Origin: Chlorophyllum brunneum
Lineage: Eukaryota; Basidiomycota; Agaricomycetes; Agaricales; Agaricaceae
Direction: 5' to 3'
NCBI GenBank assembly: GCA_963576785.1
Contig: OY756142.1
Location: forward strand, 1,426,001 to 1,490,000
DNA: 64,000 nucleotides
Shown here one piece after another: positions 12,365 to 26,286 of this stretch; the first letter of the stretch is position 1, and every line of letters begins with the position of its first letter. The position numbers and the translations under genes are program-made. Under the pieces are notes generated by a model, which saw nothing but the letters and a program-made list of their open reading frames with translations, was not told where the DNA came from and made no database searches.

Positions 12365-13812
12365 TTGTTAAACACTTCCTGGTCCGGCAGATGATGTACC
12401 GTCGTCCCAACAACCCGACATCTTTTAGGTATGTGTCATCTGTTACCATGTCCATCGCGCAGTCTTCGGAGTTCCCTACTTGGAAGGATCCAACACCGGA
12501 TGGTGCAAAGACAACAGACTGGCCGGTCTGAGAAAATGCTGACCATCAGCAAGGTGGATGGGTACCCACCTGTAAATGCACAACATGGTCGAATGCATCT
12601 CTAGTGGACAGATCAGCAGAAACATGTTTGACGATATGATCCCACCATGGAAGCGGGGAAGAATGAATATGCCGCAGGCGGAGTCCGCGTCAATGAACGG
12701 ATCAGATAAATCAATGATTGTGAGTTGACCTATAGCAAACCGTGGAGATTTGTTGTGTCGCTTTCTGGGAGGGGTAGAATCCAAAAAGGAGTTCAAAAGC
12801 GTCAAGCGCTGGTTGAGGCTTGCCTTTTGAAATGGATTCAAGTCGTCTTTGAGGACGTCTATTTCGTACTGAAAGGCATCAAATGTAAAGTCTTCTCCAA
12901 GTTTCCGTAGTTTTTCCTAATGGGAACCAAAATGAAGACGGAGAGTAAATTTATATTACTAGAAAACTTACCAGGACGAGGTGCACGTAGAGCGGAGAGG
13001 AATCAGATGAAGTGATGAACATCATGGACAAAATAGCCTGAGCATCGAGTTCGGATTCTGCAAGATAAAGGGGATGGACTTCCACTTTTCCTCCAAGAGC
13101 TTCAGTATAATTTGACTGCATTGTCTTGATGCTGGAGGGCGAGACAAACACCTTGATCCTTGGCAAGTCGATGTCGAGATCTAGGGAAGTTGACGCTACC
13201 CAAGCAACCTCGCTCGGGAGCGATGACGAATCTCCTTCACCGAAGTGAAGAGCTAAGACGCTCATCGATTCCTCGAGTGTGCCGATCGGCTTAAAATTCG
13301 GGATGAGCAGGTTTTCTAGCTGATTGCCAGAGTATGGGATTTACCCGCGCCTGACGAAGCGTGCACGTTTAGATAAAGGCGCAGATTTTGAAGCAGTTAC
13401 AAACCCTGTACACCGCAAGGAGGGCGGAAAACGGCGCGCTCTTGAGACACAAAACAATCAAACAGACAGGATATAAGCCATACGCAATTTATATACAGCG
13501 TTTATCTGATGGCACCTGAAAGGTTCCCTTAAAACTGGGACCAAGCAGTAGGCTAGCATCTGACTTGCCGAGGCTGATGACGGACATTTACCAAGTAGTC
13601 AAAACCTGACCAAAGAGAGCATATTAGGAGCCGTGGGCTTTCTCATCCAGCGCTCCGAGCGCCGAGTGCATTACGAGTGGGGTGTTTTTGGATTCATGCT
13701 CCGTGGGTCCTGATGAGCAAGCAGAGCTTGGAGATGCTTGCTCATCCAGGTCCCATTCTGTCATTGACACGTTGAAAGATGAGGCACCACTGTCGACGGA
13801 ATGGATGGACAT
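12321..13812 (-). pseudogene. Fungal P-loop ATPase, copy 2 (decayed)
   Basis: Tandem paralogue of the ATPase at 9900-11869, alignable over most of its length: MSIHSVDSGASS at the start, ALHFGEGDSSSLPSEVAWVA, KVFVSPSSIKTM-like segments, IDLSDPFIDADSACGIF, and TGQSVVFAPSG with GRRYIICRTRK at the end. Three lesions are visible by comparison with copy 1. A one-base loss after VPSDKR (about 13500) creates a stop. A one-base loss just after the Walker A GAGKSHTLA (about 13320-13335) shifts frame into a TAG. About 350 bases, covering Walker B, IDEA and the ISTQ motif, are missing near 12640-12660, where the ADSACGIF region abuts the segment that normally follows by more than 100 residues. No functional ATPase could be made. 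Confidence 0.8.
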
Positions 13813-14175
13813 GTTTGGATGGTATGAAATGGTGGAATCCACCTGAGCAGTCTTTTATGGCTTTATACTTCGGTATCTAGTCCTCTCTGGTCCAATTTCG
13901 TGGACGTACCCTTCCTAATTCCACATCGACCTGCATCAAGTGTGGGGCAAGGAGGAAGCACTGCGGACGCAGCGGTTGTTTTAATGGCAGCAGGCACAGA
14001 AGTGTCAAGGCGGGAGTGAATACGCTGCGGGTGTAGAGAAGGGGCCAAATGTTGTATCGGGAGCGAGTCATCAGTTGTCAGAGGTCACAAAGACCTGCTA
14101 TATTCATTACGTAATTCTTGCGTATTAACAGCCAACTTGGGTGTTCCTTGTTCCCAGCACTCTTTTGGCAGAACG
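13813..14175. other. Intergenic region upstream of RRP8
   Basis: A 363-base gap lies between the divergent ATPase pseudogene and RRP8. Only short open frames without recognisable protein character are present. It presumably carries the RRP8 promoter. Confidence 0.4.
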
Positions 14176-15534
14176 ATGTCCGCGTTCGAGGTCCCAGGCT
14201 GGTCCGTTGGGGTAGCCCTCGTGCAAGACGGCCAAAACTCCGCGTCGAGGAAACGTAAACGCCCCACCAGCGAGCACCAACCTCTCGAGGTCAACTTCGA
14301 TAAGATCATGGAGAAGCTGAAGAGCACGGTTGGCGTGGATGAAAAGAAGAAAGGCCAGAGAAAGCAGTCTCTAAAGAGGAATAAACGGGAAAAGCAAAAG
14401 TCGAAGGACAGGCCGAAGTCTGGTGCCGGCGATGTTAGCGTGTTGAACATCTCGAGACCGAAACCCTTGAGGCCGCGGGTATCTGTTGATGAATCAACTC
14501 GGCCGGCGAAGAAGGCAAAGACACACAAGGAATCTGCTTCGCCGATGACTGTCGCTTCGACCTTGACATTGGCCCCTTCACCTTCAACATCGTCTGTACC
14601 CAAGCTGACCCCGTTGCAGCAAGGCATGAAACAGAGTCTGGATGGTGCTAGATTTAGGTCGGTGTCAACTTTGATTCATAAATACTTGTTCTCATCTCTT
14701 TAGGATGATCAACGAAAAACTATATAAGTCCGAGAGCCGCGAGGCCCACCGGCTAATGCAAGAAGATCGAAGTTTTTTCGAGGAGGTTCGCCCAATTTTC
14801 CCATTGGTACTCGTACACTATTCACAGTGCGGAAGTATCATGTAGGTTTCCGACATCAGGTCCAATCATGGCCGACCAATCCCGTGGAGCACTACATCAC
14901 TGCACTTTCCTCCTATCCTCCTCGGACGATAATTGCGGATCTTGGTTGCGGGGATGCGGCACTTGCAAAGGCCCTCATACCCAGAGGACTGAATGTCCTC
15001 TCTTATGACTTGGTCCCAGATGGCGAATACGTGATTGAAGCCGACGTATTCGATCGGATACCACTCTCGGGTTCAGAAGGAAGTGGAAGGGAGAAAACTA
15101 ATGGTTTTGCACAGGTGGTGGATGTCGTTGTCTGTGCACTTAGTCTCATGGGCACAAATTGGCCGATGTGTTTACGAGAAGCTTGGAGGATCTTGAAGCC
15201 AGAGTGCGTTTCTCCTGGCCTTACCTGTCGTCCCTAACGCGAGCGGTTGATACAGGGGAGAATTAAAGATTGCTGAAGTTACAAGTCGCTTCACTGATGT
15301 TGAGGAGTTCCAAAATTTGCTAGGAAACATCGGCTTCCGCTTCAAATCGAAGGTGCGCTTCTCCGCTGAAGCCAAACCAGGTCATCACTGACGTCCAAAC
15401 AGGATGAAAGCAACACACACTTCACGCTGTTCGAATTCAAGAAAGCTGCGCGGAAAGCCAAGAGTGAGAGCGAATGGGAAAATTTGGTGTCTAGAGGGCA
15501 TATATTAAAAGCATGCGAATATAAGCGGCGGTGA
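14176..15534 (+). CDS. RRP8: Ribosomal RNA-processing protein 8 (rRNA m1A methyltransferase)
   Basis: Nucleolar SAM-dependent methyltransferase of the Rrp8 family, which makes an m1A in the large-subunit rRNA. Five exons (14176-14657, 14704-14785, 14836-15203, 15256-15352, 15403-15534) sum to 386 aa plus stop. The N-terminal third is Lys/Arg-rich and low complexity, as expected for nucleolar targeting. The conserved domain begins MINEKLYKSESREAHRLM, then YHVGFRHQVQSWPTNPV. SAM motif I is IADLGCGDA, and later VVDVVVCALSLMGTNW and EAWRILKPEGELKIAEV are family hallmarks. It ends HFTLFEFKKA... KACEYKRR. The start is the first ATG in frame; lysine-rich sequence follows directly. Confidence 0.93.
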
Positions 15535-15674
15535 GCCCCTTGGGTACATTAGATCCGAGATGTAGCAGATAGCCAGATAAGATAAATCGAATTGTTGGGC
15601 GCTGAATTCCGAGTACCTGACTTGACGTCAAGCACTTGCTCGGTGTTACTCTCTCCCTTCTTGCTACCATTGCC

Positions 15675-16732
15675 ATGCCTTCCACCATCCACAAACTTTC
15701 CAACCCTATCATCAATAGCGAGCTTTCGAAGCTGCGTCAGACATCAACCACTCCAAAGGAGTTCCGTGAGGCAAGAGCTACCATGACTGCGTAAGACGAT
15801 TGCTGCGATTAACGGAAGGATCAGGGCATCGACAGGGTTAGTTTGATTTTAGGCTATGAGGCCTCGAAGAATCTCGAGGTAGAGACTTTTCAGGGGGTGC
15901 GTATCCAGAATGGCGTTGTTTTCTCCGTTTGTCAAGTATTCGGCCTGCTGTAGCAAACACCCGTTAGTGTGTTCCAAGGAGAGAGAATTAAGCCAAGGAT
16001 CGGCTTGACACCCATTCTACGGGCTGGTCTGGGTATGACAGATGCACTGGTGAGCGCTTCGTTGCTGCAGGAATATGTCGACAACTAAACATTTTAAAGC
16101 TTTCCCTCTTCCCGTCAGTGATCTCGTGGTTCGTTCTGCGCGCACCGAATGACATTCACAGAGATGCGCACGTATACCACCTGGGTCTCTTCAGGGAGAA
16201 AGTGACTCTTCAACCTGTTGAATGTAAGCAGTTTTGTGCCAGGTCCAGATAACGATCAACCTTTGTGGGTCCAGATTACTCCAAGCTGCCGCCCTTCCCT
16301 CCCTGCGATCAAGTCTTCCTCTTAGACCCCCTAATTGCGACGGGTGGGACTGCTGTTGCTGCACTCACGATGATCACCGAGTGGAGTATTCCGAGTATGT
16401 CTTGCGTTTCGAGATGAGGGAATAGGGGGTGACATACATATCCGCAGTCAACAGGATCAAGCTGCTTTCAGTATTGGCTTCAAAGGAGGGCCTCCGTCAT
16501 ATACAGGCAAACTTCCCTGATCTTGAGGTGAGGGCTACATGCTGGTTGTAATACTGACTAGCTAACGTGGCGTAGATTTGGGTTGCTGGTGTGGATTCCG
16601 TGCTGACGGCTGAGGGTATCATCAGTCCAGGTCTCGGCGACACGGTAGGTGGCGTCTGTGCAACGAAAACGAAGTTGAAGGTTATAGACGTGTTTGCAGG
16701 GAGATCGCCTCTTCAATACCATCCAGGCCTGA
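15675..16732 (+). CDS. Uracil phosphoribosyltransferase (Upp type)
   Basis: Converts uracil and PRPP to UMP in pyrimidine salvage. Multi-exon gene. Reconstructed segments are MPSTIHKLSNPIINSEL at the start, then LILGYEASKNLEVETFQ, TPVSVFQGERIKP, GLTPILRAGLGM, HLGLFREKVTLQPVEYY, the PRPP-binding loop LLDPLIATGGTAVAA, and the uracil-binding end ISPGLGDTGDRLFNT. Length is about 220 aa, as usual. The sequence resembles bacterial Upp (GLTPILRAGLGM) more than yeast Fur1 (which has VSIVRAGESME at the same place). Exact joins at 15790-15850 and 16110-16165 are uncertain; the latter may be a very short intron. It lies in tandem upstream of MET10. Confidence 0.88.
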
Positions 16733-16887
16733 GTTGGATTAGTACTTAATGCATTTTCTGATTGGACCCGGAAGCGAGCACGTGATGCTGAAAACGCGAT
16801 TGTGAGCACAAATGGCTTGATCATAGCCCATGAAAGATATACCTGGAGTCAAAGAAATGCCCAACCCTCCCTCGCTTTCCACCCACC

Positions 16888-19800
16888 ATGGCTTCTGGCT
16901 GGTCGACTCCTCTGTCCTCCACCGTCACCCTTTCCACTCCTCCCTCTCCCCGCCTCAAGCAGGTCCTGGACTCACCTCAGGAAATCCTCTATCGCAACCC
17001 CCATGTCCAGGCCTCCACCATCGTGGAACACATCTCTTCCCAGAAAGGCAACAGCTCTTTTGTGTATGTCTTCGACGTTGCAGAGCAGGTCGGCTTTGGC
17101 ACTTTGACTAAGGCATGGGGAAGGCTCGGAGAGTCTGCCACCGTGGTTGATTTGCAGACAAGGGCTGGCGCAGGACTAAGTTTAGTCGGTCGTCTATCCC
17201 AAGGCACAAGCGCAGATGCTGGCAGGAAAACTATTCTGACTGCCTATACAACACCAGCCGGACTCGCCTTGATGACTCCTTCGTTCCCCAGCCTTCCTCC
17301 CGCTTCTGCTGACAGCAGGCTCGTCGTTCAGGTGCCAACCGTCGTTTCCGCTGGAGAAACTCTGGCACTGTCGCCGAGTCTCGCATCATTAGCTGCTACT
17401 TGGCCATTACTTCCCGAGGGCCTCGTTGTTCTACTTTCCTCTACCCCTCAGCAGACCGCTGATTTTGCGAATCTCGCTTACCAACTCAGGACTTCTCACG
17501 TTATCCACCTCTTCGACCACTTTACCAGTGGGCGAGAGTTCGGCGATTCAATTGCTCCTGCCCGTGCAATTGTTACAGAATCAGTTGCGGAGGCCGTAGA
17601 AGCGGCGGGGTACCTGTTTTTTAATTATCACGGAGACGCCGATGCACACACTGCTTTGGTGTTGTTGAACGGTCCCCTTGCTCTTGTTACCAAGGCCATC
17701 GTCCAGAGTAATCCTTCCAGTGGATTAGGCGTTGTCACCATCAATGTCCTCCGCCCTTGGGATGAGGAGGCCCTTCGTCGCGTCATCCCGTCCTCTGTCA
17801 AGAATATCCACGTCTTCGACGATGTCCCCAACGAATTGACACATGGCGGCCTCTATGGTGACGTTTTCAGTGCCTTGTGGACACCCACCGGTGCTCCGGA
17901 CATCCACGCTTGTCGAATTACTCCTTCGCGCACACACCAGTTTTTGAACAAGGCGGACGCCTTTGTTCAATATGTCGGAGATATAGTGCCGTCTTTCTCT
18001 GCCGAGTCGACATATATTCAAGCGAAGGTTGCCAAGCGGTTACTACTCCTCAGCAACCCACAGTCTTCGCTGTCGCCGCTCTCTCATGTTGTTGAGAGCC
18101 TCTTCACCACTAAGTCCATTCGCGCTCGCTTTCTCGTCGACTACGACGTCTTCTCAAAGCAGGGTGGCATCACTGCTAGTCGACTGTTACTTGCCCAGCA
18201 TGACACCCATAATCATATTCCCCTCTCCCTCGAAGTCCCTCTCGAACCTTCGACCGATGGTTCAGTCGATTTCCTCGGTATCCTCGACCAGAGTCTCCTC
18301 AAGTCGCACCACGTCTTCGACCTTGCCAAAAACAACTCTATTGCTTTGATTGTCACAACTTGGACGACTGAGGAGCTCATCGCAAACCTTCCTCCAGTGG
18401 TTGCTGCTCTAGTTGTGGCGAAGAATATCGCCATCTTCGCCGTGAACGCCAAGAACATCGCGACGAAGCTAGCAGGCGCCCCTGGACCTGCGCACGACGC
18501 TCTTCAGAACGTCGTTACATATCTTGCGTTCCTTCGACTTTACCTTGGAAATTCCGCTAGCGAGCCTGTCATTCAGAAACTTGCACAGGGCGTCTTCCAG
18601 GAGACCTTCCGGGAAATTCCCATCTCCAAAATCAGTTCGCACGCATGGGCCGCTCTTGAAGAGGTTGACATTACTTCCGCTGCTGATTCCACTCCTTCTC
18701 CCCTCAAAAATATCGAGTTCAATGCTATTGTCGTTGAAACCCTTGATGGTGAGACACTCGTCAATGGTTCGAGGCTGGGCTCGTGGCATGATGCCGCCAA
18801 GCACTTGCTCTTCCCCTCGATATATACCCCAAACGAAGTAGCTACAAGCGACGCGGAGTATTCCCAAAATCCTTCCCTGCGACCTGAAGTCCCGGATCGC
18901 ACCTACCTCGTTACTTGCACAGTCAATCACCGTCTCACACCTCTGGAATACAATCGTAATGTGTTCCATCTCGAGTTCGACACCTCCGGTACTGGTCTCA
19001 AGTACGCCATCGGTGAAGCTCTTGGTGTGCATGGATGGAACGACGAACAGGAGGTCCTTGATTTCTGCGCTTGGTATGGCGTTGACGCTAACCACCTCAT
19101 CACCATCCAAGTCCCTGGCGGCGAGAAACATCATACCCGCACCGTATTCCAAGCACTCCAACAGCAAGTTGACCTCTTCGGCAAACCGCCAAAATCGTTT
19201 TACAGCGATCTTGCAGTGTATGCTACCACTCCCGTGGACAAATGCGCCCTGTTGTTCATTGGCTCTCCCGAGGGCTCTTCTACATTCAAGAAGTATTCGG
19301 AGAAAGATACAGTTACATTTGCAGATGTATTGAGGATGTATCCGAGTGCAAAGCCTGGTATCGAGAGGTTGTGTGAATTAGTCGGGGATATTAAGCCAAG
19401 GCATTACAGTATTGCGAGCTCGCAGGCTGTTGTGGGTGATCGTGTGGATCTGCTTGTCGTCACGGTTGATTGGATAACTCCTAGCGGTATGTTACTAAAT
19501 GCTTGACGCAGCGGTTCCCATCCTGATGGCTCGCGTTCCAGGCTCTCCCCGTTATGGTCAGTGCACTCGCTACCTTGCTGGTTTGAAAGCTGGACAGAAG
19601 GTTACCGTGTCCATTAAGCCCAGCGTGATGAAGGTGTGTCTCATCCGTTGGTTCAATTAGACAAATTCAACAACGTTCCTTTAGCTGCCTCCTAGCGTCA
19701 AACAACCTCTCATTATGGCTGGTCTCGGTACTGGTGCTGCACCCTTCCGTGCTTTCTTGCAGTATCTCGCCTGGCGCGCAGACGCGGGTGAAGAAATCGG

Positions 19801-20211
19801 TCCTGTTTATTACTACTTCGGCTCGCGTCACCAATCTCAAGAGTACCTTTATGGTGAGGAGATTGAAGCATGGATTTTGGACGGTATTATCACCCGTGCC
19901 GGATTGGCTTTCTCGCGTGATGGGCCGAATAAAGTCTATATCCAGCATAAGATGTTGGAGGATTCTGAGACGTTGGCGAAGGTGCTGCACGATGATGAGG
20001 GTGTCTTCTACCTCTGTGGACCAACGTGGCCTGTGCCAGACGTTTATGAAGCGCTTGTGAATGCGCTTGTAAAGTATAAGAGTATAGATGCGACCGCTGC
20101 CGGTGACTACCTGGAAAATCTGAAGGAGGAGGAGCGTTATGTTCTTGAGGTGAGCCTCTAGGTTCCGTGTTGTGGCACACATACTGACTCGCTTGGCTTC
20201 AGGTTTATTGA
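16888..20211 (+). CDS. MET10: Sulfite reductase [NADPH] flavoprotein alpha subunit
   Basis: Flavoprotein subunit of assimilatory sulfite reductase, which passes electrons from NADPH through FAD/FMN to the sirohaem subunit in cysteine/methionine synthesis. Four exons (16888-19486, 19542-19633, 19685-20149, 20203-20211) give 1054 aa. As in fungal Met10, the N-terminal 600 or so residues are pyruvate:ferredoxin oxidoreductase-like. The C-terminal half is the FAD/NADPH reductase: the FAD site RHYSIASSQ (19399 on), the flavin/NADP region GQCTRYLAGLK, IMAGLGTGAAPFRAFLQY, YYFGSRHQSQEYLY and FYLCGPTWPVPDVYEAL. The last exon encodes only V-Y-stop. The first exon is unusually long for this window (2.6 kb). 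Confidence 0.93.
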
Positions 20212-20440
20212 TGTATTCGATTCCGGATACCCGGTAGTCACCACTTAGACATCATACCCCACATACTTGTTCCACGTCATTAATGGATCCATGTAGTCAT
20301 TACCAGTTCGGATTATAACAGCACAAGGGTAATTGGGAAATAAGGGACCAGAAGAAAAAGATATAGAAACAAACCCGTTAACGGAATCATGGAGCGTAAA
20401 TCATCATGGGGTTGTGAGAATGCTATCAGGGTACTACTCT

Positions 20441-22790
<2,350 letters not shown>

Positions 22791-22947
22791 TCAAAGCAGA
22801 CCCAAAAATAGGCGCCGACTCGATATGGCGGACAAGGGAACGCGTATGGTCACGTGATCACATGTTGTATGCAACATGATTTCTTCCATATACTTAGCTA
22901 TCAGGCTCCTGATCTACTAATGATAGGTTGTTCTCTTTTCCTCGTCG

Positions 22948-24324
22948 ATGTCGAAACCCATCGCAACTTGCGTCCTTGGCACTGGTCTTTCTGGCTTGAC
23001 CTTTCACGTCCCCTTCGTCCTTGCACTCAAGGATCTCTTCACTCTCCACTCCGTACTGGAAAGGAACCCTACTCAGGAGGGTGGCAATGTCAGACGACGC
23101 TTCGGGGCGTCAGTTAAAATTCATAGGACATTTGAGGCGGTCATCACAGATCCAGAAATTGAACTTCTCATCATTGGCACACCCAATGACACCCACTATG
23201 ATTTCGCAAAAGCTGCTCTTCTGGCGGGGAAGCATGGTGAGCAAAGGACGCACAGTAAATAATTTGGTATTATATTTTTAACTACCCCCTCTTTCCAGTG
23301 CTCGTGGATAAACCCGTCACCCCAACCTCTGATCAAGCCCGAGAACTTTATGAAATCGCAAAATCAAAAAACCTAGTTCTTTATGCTTACCAAAATCGGC
23401 GATGGGACTCGGATTTCCTTGCTCTCAAAAAAGTTTTGTCGCTTCCGGAGACATCAGCCCAGTCGCTTGGGGCGATCGTCGAGTTTGAGTCTCAGTTAGT
23501 CGCTTAACCTTCAAATCTCCTGGGTCACGACATCGATTACTTCTGCAGCTTTGATCGCTACCGCGCGGGGCTGAAAGGAACTTGGAAGGATGAAGTGAGA
23601 CCCGCAGCTGGACTCACGTACGACCTAGGAGCACACCTTATCGACCAGTCTCTTGTTTTATTCGGACGTCCCGATAAAATTACAGGCTTTGTCCAGAATC
23701 TCAGGGGAATCGGAAATACAGAAGTCGATGACTGGGTAAGCACTAGCGACTTACCCCTGATAACTTAGTGATCAAGAACAATATTCCCTTAACCCTCAGT
23801 TCACGATTCACCTCCACTATTCTAGAAGTCCAACCCGGCCCTACCCTGTCACCGCGATTCTGAGGGCGAATATTCTTTCCGCTCGTTCCTCTCAAGTGCG
23901 GTACCTCGTTCGTGGAACTCAGGGCACCTACGTCAAGTACGGGATCGATGTCCAAGAAGATCAGCTTAAAAGGATACAGACCCCTGAAGCTATCTTCGAA
24001 TCCCGTTACGGGAGGGAGCCCGAGTCCTTGTGGGGCTCCGTGGAAAATATACAAAGCGATGGTGTTACGTCCAGCATAACGATGTAAGGCAGGATTTTTG
24101 CTCAGCTGAAGCTCTGGAGGGTGGCCACTGATTTCACTTCTAGATGGCCATCGGACGCAGCTGGATGCTACGTTGAACTCTTCAAGAACTTAGCAGCTGC
24201 CATCAGGGAAGGAGCTGAGTTGCTCGTGCCTTGGAAAGACGCTCAGACCACCATCGAACTTATTGAGCTCGCCCACAAGAGTTCCAAGGAAGGAAAAACA
24301 CTCGATGTACCACCGCTGGTTTGA
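22948..24324 (+). CDS. Gfo/Idh/MocA family NAD(P)-dependent oxidoreductase
   Basis: Predicted 378 aa from five exons (22948-23236, 23299-23494, 23549-23735, 23800-24083, 24144-24324) with consistent phase. The N-terminal Rossmann fold has CVLGTGLSGLTFHVPF in place of the usual GxGxxG, the strand ELLIIGTPNDTHYDFAK, the catalytic-lysine motif VLVDKPVTP, and YQNRRWDSDF. The C-terminal alpha/beta domain includes ESHFDRYR, AAGLTYDLGAHLIDQSL and TQGTYVKYGIDVQEDQL. This composition resembles fungal oxidoreductases of the yeast YMR315W/bacterial YdgJ-like group; substrate unknown. It shares a 196-base divergent promoter with the GH9 gene. Confidence 0.85.
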
Positions 24325-24486
24325 AGTTGGGGATAGTTAAGCCATTTAGTACTGAGGCATATTCTGTGATTAGCTCAGGTAGTATGTTGAGAAACTGGAT
24401 TCCGTTGGTCATGTGACGGGGATGATATGAGCGTCCCTATACAAAGGTTCCACGTTGTTGGATCTCCCTATCCTTTTCGTTCATCC

Positions 24487-26181
24487 ATGTCCATCGTTCA
24501 ACTGCGCGTTGAGCTTCCTACCTACGCTCGTTCTTTTACTATTCAAATTCCGGACACATGTACTATACTTGAGGTCAAAGAAGAAATATCTCGGGCATGT
24601 CCTGGCCGACCCCGCGTGGAAGGCCAAAAACTCATCTGGAGGGGACGGTTCCTAGCTGACGACGAGAAGGTAGAGATGATATGGAAGGTGAGTATATCCT
24701 GAGTTACATCCCTTTACAACACCTTTACTTAATATGTTTGTACCTCTAAAGTCTCCAAATGAGCCCCGTGTCGTCCATCTTTCCATACATCCTTCTGCTT
24801 GGACTACCACACCTCCGACAGTACGGACGCACACGACGCCACGCACACACTTTGCTCCAGACCCTACTCCCACGCTTTCTACACGTCCGCCAACCTCATC
24901 AATGCCGGTCCTCAATACGCAGTCTAACGTCACAGCCGACAGGTTACCCTTTGTTTTCGCCAAGCATGTAGAAGCAATAGCAATGCTCATGGAGGGACGT
25001 ACCAACCCTGCGGGAGTACATGCAATGCCACGCCAGCGGGAGGAAGCTATCAAGCTTTTGGAGGACAATGGCTGGGGTTGGCCATCCATCCTGGATGAAG
25101 CTTATCCAGAGATCATCCCGGGTGGCGTGATGTATGAGCGGGTAGTTGTCGGGTAGGTGGTGCACCAAGTTGCGGAATGATCCTAGGCTCAACCTCTTGT
25201 AGAAGCACTCCTTATCTGTCGCTGTGCAATGGTGACGCCCAACCAACGCCAGCCCAAACACATGCTCTGCGAGTGCTCAGCTACACGTTTTCAATCCTCT
25301 CAAAGGAAATTCGGCAAGAAACACAACCACGGCCGAGCTTCACCGTTACCCAAACTAGTCCTGATCATCAAGCTGTCCGTAATATCCCCCATATCAATGA
25401 CCTGTTACAACAGATGGGTCTGCCCCCTGTTCGCAACGCACCAAATATTGATGCTCTCGGAAATCAGGAACCACCTCGGGCACCAAATCTACTCCAGGAC
25501 ATGCCCATACGCCCCCTCCTTGCGCCCCTGTTCATGCTCGTTCTTCGAACATCTTTGTTGCTCTATTTTGTCGCTCCCACTCGCAAACCGATCTTTGGAC
25601 TACTAATTTTAGCCTGGATGCTATATGAGATATGGCAACCCATTCGCAACAATCTCCTCCGGCATTTACAACAGAACGAGCAGCGCGCTCAACAAAATGG
25701 TGCGCAAGGCCCCGTAGTCCCTGGACAACAGGGCGTCCTACCTGGTGCACCCGAGCTCAACAACCCTCCAGCTCACCAGGGAAGAGCTCAACCGCGGGCT
25801 CTGATGGAGATGCTAGGGAATATGAATGTTGAAACAGAACAACGGATTTTGACTGAGGCGACACAGGATGTCCCGATGGAGCCCGGCCTAAGCCACCAGG
25901 TTGTTACATTCTTTGGTCTACTAATGACGACGCTGCATCCGGCCATCTGGAATCAGAGGAGAACGGCTCTGCGGTTAAGAGAGGGGACCCTCAGGACTGA
26001 AGTAAACATGCGGAATGTACAGCCGCGGACAGATTTAGAGGATGAGGAGGGACAGAGGAATGAGGAGAGGGCAGAGGAATCACGCCGTGCGCTTCGGGAA
26101 ATACATGCACGACGTCCCCAGTGGATACGGCGGTATATTGAGCGGGTTATAGATGCAGAATGGGTCGACGATGCAGACTAG
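24487..26181 (+). CDS. Ubiquitin-like-domain ER membrane protein (Herp/Usa1-like)
   Basis: Predicted 526 aa from three exons (24487-24687, 24752-25152, 25203-26181). An N-terminal ubiquitin-like domain (MSIVQLRVELPTYARSFTIQI ... EEISRACPGRPRVEGQKLIW) has the Herp-type 'PRVEGQKLIWRGRFL' turn. A Thr/Pro-rich linker follows, then a conserved block around LEDNGWGWPSI. A hydrophobic hairpin (LLAPLFMLVLRTSLLLYFVA, then PIFGLLILAWMLYEIW) near residues 310-350 suggests ER membrane insertion. The tail is Gln/Glu/Arg-rich. Domain order fits Herp/Usa1 scaffolds of ER-associated degradation, which is inference. An in-frame ATG at 24427 is an alternative start. Confidence 0.72.
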
Positions 26182-26286
26182 AGTCACGTGACTAGTAGAC
26201 CTGGATTTCCGTATTTGATTCAAGGGCCAAGCTGGCTGTTGTACCGTCTGGCCCCTTGTACTTATACCCTCACATACTCCAGCCAA

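Noticed and set aside
14085..14627. Minus-strand frame of 180 codons
   Set aside because: Antisense to the lysine-rich first exon of RRP8; no conserved features.
18469..19167. Minus-strand frame of 232 codons
   Set aside because: Antisense shadow of the long MET10 exon, which has strong family motifs on the other strand.
24427..24486. Upstream in-frame ATG of the Herp/Usa1-like gene
   Set aside because: The 20 extra residues are not like a ubiquitin-domain start; the ATG at 24487 begins the domain directly. Kept only as an alternative.
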